NCBI RefSeq assembly: GCF_021513175.1
Contig: NZ_CP090953.1
Coordinates: forward strand, 2,600,501-2,664,500
DNA: 64,000 nucleotides
Reading direction: 5' to 3'
Source of the DNA: Sphingomonas sp. S2-65
GTDB taxonomy: Bacteria > Pseudomonadota > Alphaproteobacteria > Sphingomonadales > Sphingomonadaceae
Each line of letters opens with the position of its first letter. The stretch's first letter is position 1. The notes beneath the pieces are model-generated. The model made no database searches, had not been told where the DNA came from, and worked only from the letters and a program-made list of their open reading frames with translations. Below, piece by piece: positions 8,611 to 16,684 of the stretch. The translations under genes were made by a program, and so were the position numbers.

Positions 8611-9287
8611 AGAAGGCGGAGGTCGTTCAATTCTTCGCACGCCTCGCCGAAGACAATCCGCACCCCAAAACCGAACTCGAATCGGTAAACGCCTTCACGC
8701 TGCTGGTGGCGGTGGTGCTCTCGGCCCAGATGACCGACGCCGGTGTCAACAAGGCGACGCGTCGGCTCTTCGCCGAAGCCGACACGCCCGAGAAGATGGC
8801 GGCATTGGGTGAAGAGACGCTGCGCGACCGGCTGAAGACGATCAATTTCTACAACACCAAAGCCAAAAACGTTCTTGCGCTGAGCCGCGCCCTGATCGAG
8901 CAGCATGGTGGCGAAGTGCCTGCCGAGCGCGAGCAACTCGAAGCGCTGCCGGGCGTCGGCCGCAAGACGGCGAATGTCGTGCTGAATTCTGCCTTTGGAC
9001 GCGAGACCTTCGCGGTCGACACGCACATCTTCCGCGTCTGCAATCGCATCCGCCTCGCTCCCGGCAAGACCCCGCTTGCGGTCGAATTGAAGCTCGAAAA
9101 AGCAGTGCCGCAGCCTTTCCGGCTGCATGCGCATCATTGGCTGATTCTGCACGGCCGCTACACGTGCAAGGCGCGGACGCCGGAATGCTGGCGCTGCGCC
9201 GTCGTCGACCTTTGCCCCTACAAGCCCAAGACGCCGCCGCCCACGACCCGCACCCCGCGCGCATCGAAGCCTGTCGAGCAACCATAA
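8607..9287 (+). CDS. nth: Endonuclease III (DNA glycosylase/AP lyase)
   Basis: A 226-residue base-excision-repair enzyme removing oxidised pyrimidines. The helix-hairpin-helix LEALPGVGRKTANVV (112-126) carries the catalytic lysine K120, and the catalytic aspartate is D138 in VDTHIFRV. The [4Fe-4S] cluster ligands are C187, C194, C197 and C203 with the canonical C-x6-C-x2-C-x5-C spacing. The start is GTG overlapping the dapB stop. A short proline/threonine-rich tail follows the cluster. Confidence 0.96.
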   Translation: MKKAEVVQFFARLAEDNPHPKTELESVNAFTLLVAVVLSAQMTDAGVNKATRRLFAEADTPEKMAALGEETLRDRLKTINFYNTKAKNVLALSRALIEQHGGEVPAEREQLEALPGVGRKTANVVLNSAFGRETFAVDTHIFRVCNRIRLAPGKTPLAVELKLEKAVPQPFRLHAHHWLILHGRYTCKARTPECWRCAVVDLCPYKPKTPPPTTRTPRASKPVEQP

Positions 9288-9332
9288 ATCGACTGGCGCC
9301 ACCTGCCAGCCTTTGCTAGGCGCTTGGCGGAC

Positions 9333-9409
<77 letters not shown>

Positions 9410-9489
9410 GCAACAATCTTCGGTACGAACCTGTCGGAGACGCCGCCGCCCATCCTGCGGTCAAACATCCATGCCGAACGCTGGCTTTG

Positions 9490-9906
9490 GTGTGCCAATC
9501 CCGAACATCTTGCTGAAGGATGATGCTCGCGGACGGAGAAACGAACGGGTTCGCGCCCGCTTCGAGAAGGTGGACCACCTTGCCGGGGAAAGCGCAGGCT
9601 GACATCCGCGCTCCTGCACAGGACGTAATCAGGTCCGATGGAATGGACGAACTGAACCAGGCCGTCTGGATCCGCCGGGTATGTCCTGAGCGACGCGTGA
9701 CTATCCCCCTCGACGATATGCCAATGAAGCCCGGGCGTTGAATCGAACCCCTTCAGCTGTTCAGGCGCGATGCCGGTGTTTCGCCACAACGGCGGTACGA
9801 GGATGTGGACCTCAGCCTCGGTGGCAAGGCTCTTGATCAGCGGGGCAACGTTGTTGTCGAACCACCAGGGGGTGACCACCGGCAGGTAGAAAAGGGCTTT
9901 GGCCAT
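9490..9906 (-). pseudogene. Remnant of a glycosyltransferase-like gene, frameshifted and 3'-truncated
   Basis: Starting at 9906 the minus strand encodes a convincing N-terminus (MAKALFYLPVVTPWWF...) with good domain-like composition to about DYVLCRSAD near 9605. The frame then changes, and the continuation FPGKVVHLLEAGANPFVSP is found in the neighbouring frame until about 9490, after which similarity to any sensible protein ends before tRNA-Arg. About 135 residues remain. I read it as the first third of a capsule- or glycosyltransferase-like protein inactivated by a frameshift and by loss of its 3' part. The family name is a tentative recollection; the frameshift itself is directly visible. 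Nothing else is recognisable between 9410 and 9490. Confidence 0.6.
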
Positions 9907-9981
9907 ATAGCTATGATAGTAAACGCGCGGCGCTCGCGGGCCGGGCACCGCCAAAATCATTTGCAGCGCCAAGGAGCTTCC

Positions 9982-10863
9982 ATGACCGACTTCGCGATGA
10001 TCGAGATTGCTTCGGACCAGCTTAGCGCCGCCATCAACCCGTTCGGCGCGGAGTTGTCGCACCTGCGCGACGCCAGCGGACGAGAGCTGATGACTGATGC
10101 CGACCCCGCTTTCTGGACCGGGCGGGCGCCGCTGTTGTTCCCCATCGTCGGACGGCTCTCCGGGGATCGATATCGGCTCGATGGTCAGGAATATGCCCTG
10201 CCGCAGCATGGCTTCGCCCGGCGACAGGCGTTCGAAGTCGCGGCGCAAAGTGCGTCGCGGGCAGTGCTACGGCTGACCGACAATGATGCAACGCGCGCAG
10301 TGTATCCGTTCGCCTTCACGTTCGACGCGGCCTACACGCTCGACGGCGCGACGCTGGCGATCGACGTGACCGTCACCAATCGTGACGACCGGCCGATGCC
10401 GGCCAGCTTCGGCTTCCATCCGGCCTTTGCCTGGCCGTTGCCGTTCGGCCTTCCGCGCGAGGCCCACCGGATACTGTTCGAAAAGCCGGAGCCCGCCGGA
10501 CTCGCCGCGATCGTGCCGGGCGGCTTGATCGGCCCGCAAAGACTTCCGTCGCCGCTGCATGCCCGCGAATTGCCGCTAGACGATGCCTTGTTCGCCCATG
10601 ACGCGCTGGTCTGGACCGAACTCGAAAGCCGCAAGCTGCGCTATGACGGCGGCAGCGGGCCAGGGCTGGACATCGGCTTCGAAGGCATGCCGAAGCTCGG
10701 CATCTGGACCAAGCCCGGGGCGCGGTTCATCTGCGTCGAGCCGTGGCACGGCATCGCTGACCCCGAAGGTTTCGACGGCGAAATATGGGACAAGCCTGGC
10801 ATGCTTCGCTTTGAACCGGCCGAGGCGCGGACGTTCAGCATGCAGGTGACGTTGGCGGCGTGA
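9982..10863 (+). CDS. Aldose 1-epimerase family protein
   Basis: A 293-residue protein of the galactose-mutarotase fold. Visible signatures are FGAELSHLRDASGRELMTDADP near the N-terminus, GRAPLLFPIVGRL, the LPQHGFARRQAFEV segment with the expected histidine, GFHPAFAWPLP with a second histidine, and the C-terminal CVEPWHGIADPEGF carrying the likely catalytic glutamate. The family interconverts anomers of free or phosphorylated sugars; the substrate is not determined here. AAGGAG lies six bases before the ATG. Its stop overlaps the GTG start of prfC. Confidence 0.88.
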   Translation: MTDFAMIEIASDQLSAAINPFGAELSHLRDASGRELMTDADPAFWTGRAPLLFPIVGRLSGDRYRLDGQEYALPQHGFARRQAFEVAAQSASRAVLRLTDNDATRAVYPFAFTFDAAYTLDGATLAIDVTVTNRDDRPMPASFGFHPAFAWPLPFGLPREAHRILFEKPEPAGLAAIVPGGLIGPQRLPSPLHARELPLDDALFAHDALVWTELESRKLRYDGGSGPGLDIGFEGMPKLGIWTKPGARFICVEPWHGIADPEGFDGEIWDKPGMLRFEPAEARTFSMQVTLAA

Positions 10864-12452
10864 ACCGCTACAGCGCCGCGATGCCTTCCCCCCAAGACCG
10901 CCGTACCTTCGCGATCATCTCCCATCCTGACGCGGGCAAGACCACGCTCACCGAAAAGCTGCTGCTGTTCGGTGGCGCGATTCATTTGGCCGGCGAGGTC
11001 AAGGCGCGCGGCCAGGCGCGTCGCGCCCGCTCGGACTGGATGAAGATCGAGCAGCAGCGCGGCATCTCGGTCACCAGCTCGGTGATGACGTTCGAGCGGC
11101 AGGGGATCACCTTCAATCTGCTCGATACGCCGGGCCACGAAGACTTTAGCGAAGATACTTATCGCACTCTCACCGCCGTCGATTCGGCGGTGATGGTGAT
11201 CGACGTCGCGAAGGGCATCGAGAGCCAGACACGGAAGCTGTTTGAGGTCTGCCGGCTTCGTAACGTCCCCATCATCACCTTCGTCAACAAGGTCGACCGC
11301 GAAGGGCGCGAGGTGTTCGACATTCTCGACGAAGTGGCGAACCTGCTCCAGCTCGACGTTACGCCGATGACCTGGCCGGTCGGCATGGGCGGCACGTTCG
11401 AAGGGATCTTCGACCTCGCCACCAACCGCCTGCTGCTTCCCGAAGGGGACAGCCGCGAGTTCCAGGGCAAGGTGATCCAGACCAGCGGCCTCGACGATCC
11501 ACAGCTCGACGCAATCGTCAGTCCTGAAAACCTCGCCAAGCTGCGCGACGATGTCGAGCTGGCCCAGGCAGGCTACCCCGAATTCGATGGCGAAGCGTAC
11601 CGTAACGGCGATCTGACGCCGGTGTATTTCGGATCCGCGCTCAAGGAGTTTGGAGTCGATTCGCTGATCGAGGCGATTGCCGAGTTCGCGCCTCCGCCGC
11701 ACGCCCTGCCTGCCGAGCCCGCGCCAGTCGCGCCGGATGCCGGCCAGGTCTCCGGATTTGTGTTCAAGGTTCAGGCGAACATGGACCCCAATCACCGCGA
11801 TCGCATCGCCTTCATGCGGCTGGTGTCGGGTACCTTCAAGCGCGGCATGAAGCTGACGCCCACGGGGCACGGCAAGCCGATCGCGATCCATTCGCCGATC
11901 CTGTTCTTTGCCCGCGAGCGCGAACTTGCCGACGAAGCCTATCCCGGCGACATCATCGGCATTCCCAATCACGGTGTGCTGCGCGTGGGCGACACGCTGT
12001 CGGAAAAGGCGGATGTGCGCTTCACCGGCCTGCCAAATTTCGCGCCCGAGATCCTGCGCCGCGTGCTGCTAAAGGATCCGACCAAGACCAAGCAGTTGCG
12101 CAAGGCGCTGGACGACATGGCGGAAGAGGGCGTGACCCAGGTCTTCTATCCCGAGATCGGCTCGAACTGGGTCATCGGCGTGGTCGGACAGCTCCAGCTG
12201 GACGTGCTACTCAGCCGGCTCGATGCCGAGTACAAGGTAGCGGCAGGGCTTGAGATGGCGCCGTTCGAGACCGCGCGCTGGATCTCCAGCGACGATCCGG
12301 CCGCGCTCAAGGAGTTCGCCGAGCTGAATCGCGGGGCGATGGCCAAGGATCGCGACGGCAATCCGGTGTTCCTTGCGAAGTCCGCCTGGGAGGTCGGCTA
12401 TATCGCCGACCGTTATTCAAAGGTGACCTTCGCCGCGACACGCGAGCGCTGA
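10860..12452 (+). CDS. prfC: Peptide chain release factor 3
   Basis: A 530-residue translational GTPase that recycles RF1/RF2 from the ribosome. The length matches E. coli RF3. Motifs are G1 SHPDAGKTT, the switch RGISVTSSVMTF, G3 DTPGHEDF and G4 NKVDREGR, followed by domains II and III with VFKVQANMDPNHRDR. The GTG at 10860 overlaps the previous stop; an in-frame ATG at 10881 (MPSPQDRR) is a good alternative start, as neither has a strong Shine-Dalgarno. Confidence 0.94.
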   Translation: MNRYSAAMPSPQDRRTFAIISHPDAGKTTLTEKLLLFGGAIHLAGEVKARGQARRARSDWMKIEQQRGISVTSSVMTFERQGITFNLLDTPGHEDFSEDTYRTLTAVDSAVMVIDVAKGIESQTRKLFEVCRLRNVPIITFVNKVDREGREVFDILDEVANLLQLDVTPMTWPVGMGGTFEGIFDLATNRLLLPEGDSREFQGKVIQTSGLDDPQLDAIVSPENLAKLRDDVELAQAGYPEFDGEAYRNGDLTPVYFGSALKEFGVDSLIEAIAEFAPPPHALPAEPAPVAPDAGQVSGFVFKVQANMDPNHRDRIAFMRLVSGTFKRGMKLTPTGHGKPIAIHSPILFFARERELADEAYPGDIIGIPNHGVLRVGDTLSEKADVRFTGLPNFAPEILRRVLLKDPTKTKQLRKALDDMAEEGVTQVFYPEIGSNWVIGVVGQLQLDVLLSRLDAEYKVAAGLEMAPFETARWISSDDPAALKEFAELNRGAMAKDRDGNPVFLAKSAWEVGYIADRYSKVTFAATRER

Positions 12453-12454
12453 CA

Positions 12455-12615
12455 CGAAAAGAGCCGGACAGCCTCGCGGCCATCCGGCTCCCGTGCGACC
12501 CGAAGAGCTGCGCCCTCGGAACCCCTGCTATATGGCCGAGGGCCGTCGCGGACGCGATCCGGGACAAATGCGCCTCGGAACAGTACCGGCCCGGGCGTTT
12601 CCCGTGCGGAGCTCT
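12455..12615 (-). ncRNA. Candidate structured RNA with terminal hairpin
   Basis: The 193-base gap between prfC and the DUF177 gene is rich in pairing. AGAGCT (12504-12509) pairs with AGCTCT (12610-12615) to close the region. Inside, CCCTCGG (12513-12519) pairs with CCGAGGG (12536-12542). TCGGAAC occurs twice (12516, 12575), each preceded by GCGCC. On the minus strand the region ends in an 8-bp hairpin followed by TTTTC. This could be an independent small RNA such as a divergent 6S-type RNA, or the 3' UTR of the DUF177 transcript. It is not identified. Confidence 0.35.
12457..12490 (-). terminator. Rho-independent-type terminator on the minus strand
   Basis: GAGCCGGA (12461-12468) pairs perfectly with TCCGGCTC (12483-12490) over a 14-base loop. 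On the minus strand the stem is followed by TTTT. It would end transcripts from the DUF177/chaperone genes or from the candidate RNA above. On the plus strand no T-tract follows the stem. Confidence 0.6.
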
Positions 12616-12645
12616 ACTTAAGCGGTCTGGCCGCGCGGCCGGCGC

Positions 12646-13212
12646 TCAAGCTTTTCCCAGCTTGTCTTTCAACGCAGCTAGACCGCCGAACGGGCCCGTT
12701 TCCGCCGCCTGGCGCCTGGCCTCCTCCTCACTGATCACCCCGGCTTCGCGCAACGCCGCGGCGGCGTTGGGGCTGCGCGGATAGGGATCGAGACCCAGGG
12801 CAAGCGTTTCGGCGGCCGCCTCGCCCAGATCGATGGTGCCGCCGGTGTAGAATACCGTGTCGCACTCGTCGGCGCTCAACTCGAACTCATCTTCGCCCGC
12901 CGCGCCATCGCTCGGCTCGGGCACGAAGCGAATGGCGAAATCTTCCTCGATACGCACCGGCAGCGGCTCGTCGGTGACGATGCATGCCTGAGTAACCGCG
13001 CCGGAGACATGCCCACGGGCGACCACGCCGGCGGCATCCCGGCGCAAGGTGAACTGCGCTTCCAGTCTCTCGACGGACACGATGTCGAACCGCCGGGCGA
13101 GCGCAGCGCGTTCCTCGGGCTCGGCATGAATATCGACCTTGCTTTCGCCTGCGCCGATCTGGTCGAGGCGGAGAGGGCGCGACAATTCGGGGTTCACAGC
13201 GTCGGAGGTCAT
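12646..13212 (-). CDS. DUF177 family protein (YceD-like, large ribosomal RNA accumulation)
   Basis: A 188-residue acidic protein. The family pattern includes an N-terminal LDQIG segment, RFDIVSVERLEAQFTLRRD, and the conserved acidic D-E-C-D-x-V-x-Y block (ADECDTVFYTGGTIDLGEAAAETLALGLDPYPR). A single retained cysteine replaces the CxxxC of many members. In E. coli and plants the family supports 23S rRNA accumulation and is linked to rpmF, but no rpmF follows here. It overlaps the upstream chaperone gene by four bases (ATGA), an arrangement frequent in sphingomonads. Confidence 0.85.
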   Translation of the reverse strand: MTSDAVNPELSRPLRLDQIGAGESKVDIHAEPEERAALARRFDIVSVERLEAQFTLRRDAAGVVARGHVSGAVTQACIVTDEPLPVRIEEDFAIRFVPEPSDGAAGEDEFELSADECDTVFYTGGTIDLGEAAAETLALGLDPYPRSPNAAAALREAGVISEEEARRQAAETGPFGGLAALKDKLGKA

Positions 13213-13721
13213 CGGGGCAACTCGCCAGCGGTCAAAGTGGAAAGGGAGGTGGCGTTGAGCCGGTCGCGAAGCGCCAGCAACTGCCCCTCGACATGCGCGC
13301 GCGCTGCCTCGTCCGGCACGTGCCCGCGATACACGTTGCGGTCGATCACGGCGCGGAAGGATCCTTCGGCCAGTCCGGTGCGGAACGCGCCCAGACGTCC
13401 GCCGAGCATGCCCATCATCTTGCCCATGTGCTTGCCGACGACGACATCGCCGATGCCGATCTCGCGCAACTGCCCATCCATGTCTTCGATGAAGCACTCG
13501 GCGAGCACGGTGCTGGATGCGATCCCTTCCGGCTCGGCTTCGAGTCGGAGCAACACCATCGCCAGCACCGCCGCGATCATGTCGAAGCGCCCGTCGATCG
13601 TGTCGGGGACGGCACCCTCGCGATACCAGTGAGGCGCGCGGCCAAGCGCCACGACCTGATCGTAGAGAAGCGGAGCGGTGCCGCGGTCTGGCTTGCCGAA
13701 CAGCCGCTGGAACATGCGCAT
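13209..13721 (-). CDS. Ubiquinol-cytochrome c chaperone family protein (CBP3-like)
   Basis: A 170-residue protein with the CBP3/UPF0174 pattern: an N-terminal FQRLFGKP segment, LLYDQVVALGRAPHWYREGAVPDTIDGRFDMI, then VLAECFIEDMDGQLREIGIGDVVVGKHMGKMMGMLGGRLGAFR. Mitochondrial CBP3 assists cytochrome b maturation and assembly of the bc1 complex; an equivalent role in the bacterial respiratory chain is inferred. It is transcribed divergently from bamE and overlaps DUF177. ATG at 13721 chosen; a second in-frame ATG lies two codons later. Confidence 0.88.
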   Translation of the reverse strand: MRMFQRLFGKPDRGTAPLLYDQVVALGRAPHWYREGAVPDTIDGRFDMIAAVLAMVLLRLEAEPEGIASSTVLAECFIEDMDGQLREIGIGDVVVGKHMGKMMGMLGGRLGAFRTGLAEGSFRAVIDRNVYRGHVPDEAARAHVEGQLLALRDRLNATSLSTLTAGELPR

Positions 13722-13847
13722 CGTCGTGTCTTGTCCACCTGAACGGGAAGCGGCCTTGTTTGGCCGCATTTTGCTGCATATTGAGGCGAATGGCGTGCGA
13801 TGCAATCCGCACGCGCGTGCTGTCGCGTAGATCGTCTGGAGACTCTG

Positions 13848-14336
13848 ATGCCGAACCCCGTCCGCCTGGCCGCCAGTACCGCGCTGCTCGCCGCTGCCTT
13901 GGGCGCTGCTGCCTGCACGCCGACCCGTACGCATCAGGGTTATGTCGTGGACAAGGAGCTGGTCGACGCCATCCAGCCCGGCATCGACAATCGCCAGTCG
14001 GTGCTGCAGACGCTGGGCCAGCCGACCCTGACCAGCCAGTTCAACAAGGGCGAATGGTATTACGTCTCTCGCGACAGCAGCAACTTCGGCTTTCAGGATC
14101 CCAAGGCGCGCACGCAGATGGCCCTGCGCGTGCGATTCGATGACACGGGCAACGTCCTGGGCGTCGATCGTATGGACGAAAAGCTGATTGCGAACGTGGG
14201 GACCTACGGCAAGACCACGCCGACGCTGGGCCGCGAGCGCGGGTTCTTCGAGGACCTGTTCGGCAATATCGGCACCGTCGGTGCACCCGGCATGGGTGGC
14301 GGGGGCGGCGCTGGCGGCGGGGGCGGCGGCCAATAA
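13848..14336 (+). CDS. bamE: Outer-membrane assembly lipoprotein BamE (SmpA/OmlA)
   Basis: A 162-residue lipoprotein of the BAM complex that folds outer-membrane beta-barrels. The N-terminus is a lipoprotein signal peptide ending in LGAAAC. The mature part begins with YVVDKELVDAIQPGIDNRQSVLQTLGQP, the BamE helical region, followed by WYYVSRDSSNF and FDDTGNVLGVD beta strands. The C-terminus is a long glycine tract (GMGGGGGAGGGGGGQ), common in sphingomonad BamE and probably disordered. It diverges from the chaperone gene over a 126-base promoter region. Confidence 0.92.
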   Translation: MPNPVRLAASTALLAAALGAAACTPTRTHQGYVVDKELVDAIQPGIDNRQSVLQTLGQPTLTSQFNKGEWYYVSRDSSNFGFQDPKARTQMALRVRFDDTGNVLGVDRMDEKLIANVGTYGKTTPTLGRERGFFEDLFGNIGTVGAPGMGGGGGAGGGGGGQ

Positions 14337-14442
14337 TCTTCCTGTCTCATAGCTGACGGTTGCGTTCCCGCGTCGTTCAGCGTCGATCCTCCAGGAACGC
14401 GGGGTGCCGGCGAAACCGCCGGTGTCATGCAAGGAGGATGAC

Positions 14443-14964
14443 ATGAGGAAATTCATCACGGCGGCATTGCTCACCGCCGTCGCACTGCCTGCCGCAGCGA
14501 TGCCGGGCGTTGCCAGCGCTCAGTCCAGCCGCGAGCTGCGTGGCGACCGCCAGGACATTCGCGAGGAACGCCGCGAGTTGCGAGACGCGTACCGCCGCGG
14601 CGATCGCAGCGATATCCGCGAGGAGCGGCGCGACGTACGCGAAGCGCACCGCGAGTATCGCGAGGATTTGCGCGACCGGAACCGCAACTGGGGCCGTGAC
14701 GATTGGCGCGGCTACCGTTCCAACAATCGCACCGTGTTCGCCCGCGGTGCTTGGAATGCCCCGTTCCGCTACACCCGCTTTCGCCCAGGGGCCCGCATCG
14801 GTGCGCCATATTATGGCGGACGGTATGTGATCGCCGATCCTTGGCGCTATCACCTGCCGCGTGCGGGTCGGTACCAGAATTGGGTGCGTCACTATAATGA
14901 CGTGCTGCTGATCGACACGCGCCGCGGGGTCGTCGTCAACGTTCTGCCCGGCTTTTACTGGTAA
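14443..14964 (+). CDS. RcnB-family periplasmic protein
   Basis: A 173-residue secreted protein. A Sec signal peptide (to about VASAQS) is followed by a highly charged helical region made of near-repeats of D-I-R-E-E-R-R-E-L/V-R (about residues 32-85), then the RcnB-type domain ending in YNDVLLIDTRRGVVVNVLPGFYW. E. coli RcnB modulates nickel/cobalt efflux; a metal role here is only inferred from family. AAGGAGG precedes the start ATG by five bases, a strong ribosome site. No rcnA neighbour is present. Confidence 0.85.
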   Translation: MRKFITAALLTAVALPAAAMPGVASAQSSRELRGDRQDIREERRELRDAYRRGDRSDIREERRDVREAHREYREDLRDRNRNWGRDDWRGYRSNNRTVFARGAWNAPFRYTRFRPGARIGAPYYGGRYVIADPWRYHLPRAGRYQNWVRHYNDVLLIDTRRGVVVNVLPGFYW

Positions 14965-14972
14965 GTGGTGCA

Positions 14973-14996
14973 CCCGGGCGGTGTCCGCCGCCCGGG
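14973..14996 (+). terminator. GC-rich hairpin after the RcnB-family gene
   Basis: CCCGGGCGG (14973-14981) pairs with CCGCCCGGG (14988-14996) nine bases after the stop codon. A second GC hairpin (GGCCGCGCCG with CGGCGCGGCC) follows near 15002-15030. No T-tract is present, so it may be a Rho-assisted terminator or a 3'-end protector. Confidence 0.5.
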
Positions 14997-15176
14997 GATT
15001 CGGCCGCGCCGATGCGGGCGGCGCGGCCGGTGTCCTGTTCGACACAGTCCAAAAGGGTAAGGACCGGTGGTCCTAACGCGCTGCTAAGCAATTCGGTCCG
15101 GCAGCCACGGCTTTTCGTGATTTCTCTCGCCCCCGCAAACGACTCGAAATCAAGATACGGACCGCCGCGTTAAGCC

Positions 15177-15208
15177 ATGTAATATGTCCGAAATAGACAG
15201 ATGTAATA
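15177..15208 (+). promoter_or_regulatory. Repeat-flanked palindrome upstream of the NfrB-like operon (candidate operator)
   Basis: ATGTAATA occurs at 15177-15184 and 15201-15208, exactly 24 bases apart, enclosing TGTC (15185-15188) and GACA (15196-15199). The symmetry suggests a dimeric DNA-binding protein, possibly binding cooperatively. It lies about 85-115 bases before the start codon. The cognate regulator is unknown. Confidence 0.4.
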
Positions 15209-15292
15209 CCTGGCGCGTGAATCGACTTGCTACGACGCGGGACTGGCGAGATAAATAGCCTCCGAATCGGATCAACGGTCGAGGGGCGGACC

Positions 15293-16684
15293 ATGATCAT
15301 GACAGTCGTAGATGCTGCGGCACGTGAGGCAACGCTGTTTGCCGCTGTGTGGTTCATCTTGGGTGGTATCGATGATTTGTTGGTCGATATCATCTTTGGT
15401 ATACGGTTGCTGATACTGCGGCTGCCGACTTCTACCCGACGAGGACCGGTCGCCGCTTTATCCGAGTTGCAGCCTGCGCCCGCGAGGATCGCGATATTTC
15501 TAGCGGCTTGGGATGAGTCCGCTGTCATCGGGCAGATGCTGCGGGCAACATTGTCGCGGTTCGACTATGCCGATTATCGGATTTACGTCGGCTGCTACCC
15601 GAACGATCCGCAGACGATTGCAGTCGTACGCGACGTAATGGCCGCCGATCCCCGGGTGCGGATGGTCATCGGCCCGACGCCTGGACCGACCACCAAGGCC
15701 GATTGCCTCAACGCCATCTGGTTCGCCATGAGGGCGGATGAAGCGCGCGACGGCGATCGCTTCGCCGCCGTCATGCTCCATGATGCCGAGGATGTGGTGC
15801 ATCCGCGCGAGCTCGCGGTCGTGGCTGGCTTGCTCGATCGCTTCGCCGCCGTGCAGATCCCGGTGCTACCCTTGCGTCATCCGCGCTCGCTGTTCGTGTC
15901 CGGCCATTATCTTGATGAGTTCGCGGAAGCCCATGGCAAGCAGCTGCTGGTGCGCCAGGCGATCGGCGCGGGACTTCCGCTCGCGGGTGTAGGTTGCGCT
16001 ATCCGCCGGGACTTCATCGATGCGATCGCCTCAGACCGCGGCGGCATTCCGTTCGACGCCTCCAGTCTCACCGAGGATTATGAGCTTGGGCTATCTATCG
16101 GCGCAATGGGCGGGCGAACGATCCTCGCGCGGGTGGCGGATCCCCATACGGGCGATCTCGTCGCCGTCCGGGCGTATTTCCCGCACCAGGTACATGCGGC
16201 GGTCCGACAAAAGGCGCGGTGGATGACTGGAATCGCGCTTGCCGGCTGGGACCGGACGGGCTGGGCACCGCCCCGGCACCTTGGTGATCACTGGATGCGG
16301 ATGCGCGACCGGCGGACGACGCTGGCGATCCCGGTGCTGGTGGTCGCCTATTGCGCCCTGGTGCTGTGGGGGCTGTCCTGGACCGGGCATGCGCTCTTCG
16401 GCGGTGCTGGTCCGAACGTGCCGCCCGCGCTCGCCTGGGTCCTGCGTCTCAACGCGCTGCTGCTTGCCTGGCGGACGGCGGTGCGGGCGCTGTTCGTGTA
16501 CCGCGCTTATGGATGGCGCGAAGCCGCCCTGTCGGTGCCACGCACCATGGTGGCCAACTACATTGCGCTTCTCGCCGCCAGGCGCGCGTTGTTCCTGTAC
16601 CTCGGCATCCTGGCGGGTGGCGCGCCGCGATGGGAGAAGACCGCGCATCACTTTCCGGACGACACGAAGCTTGCCGAAGCGTGA
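15293..16684 (+). CDS. NfrB-like inner-membrane glycosyltransferase (GT2 type)
   Basis: A 463-residue processive-type family-2 glycosyltransferase. An N-terminal membrane segment precedes the GT domain with IAIFLAAWDESAVIGQML, the metal-binding HDAED, the catalytic TEDYELG and the QKARWMTG (QxxRW) acceptor motif. Three to four membrane segments close the protein (from about residue 340). Architecture matches E. coli NfrB (phage N4 adsorption protein B), now known to polymerise an exopolysaccharide, but the C-terminal c-di-GMP-binding MshEN domain of E. coli NfrB is missing. GAGGGGCGG precedes the chosen ATG. The stop overlaps the next gene's GTG start. Confidence 0.85.
   Translation: MIMTVVDAAAREATLFAAVWFILGGIDDLLVDIIFGIRLLILRLPTSTRRGPVAALSELQPAPARIAIFLAAWDESAVIGQMLRATLSRFDYADYRIYVGCYPNDPQTIAVVRDVMAADPRVRMVIGPTPGPTTKADCLNAIWFAMRADEARDGDRFAAVMLHDAEDVVHPRELAVVAGLLDRFAAVQIPVLPLRHPRSLFVSGHYLDEFAEAHGKQLLVRQAIGAGLPLAGVGCAIRRDFIDAIASDRGGIPFDASSLTEDYELGLSIGAMGGRTILARVADPHTGDLVAVRAYFPHQVHAAVRQKARWMTGIALAGWDRTGWAPPRHLGDHWMRMRDRRTTLAIPVLVVAYCALVLWGLSWTGHALFGGAGPNVPPALAWVLRLNALLLAWRTAVRALFVYRAYGWREAALSVPRTMVANYIALLAARRALFLYLGILAGGAPRWEKTAHHFPDDTKLAEA

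Larger units (their letters stand above)
14965..15292. other. 328-base intergenic region between the RcnB-family and NfrB-like genes
   Basis: The left part holds two GC hairpins (14973-15030). The right part is noticeably more A+T-rich than its surroundings and contains a direct repeat ATGTAATA (15177 and 15201) flanking the inverted repeat TGTC-N7-GACA (15185-15199). No coding frame is convincing. It is probably the promoter region of the glycosyltransferase operon. Confidence 0.6.
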
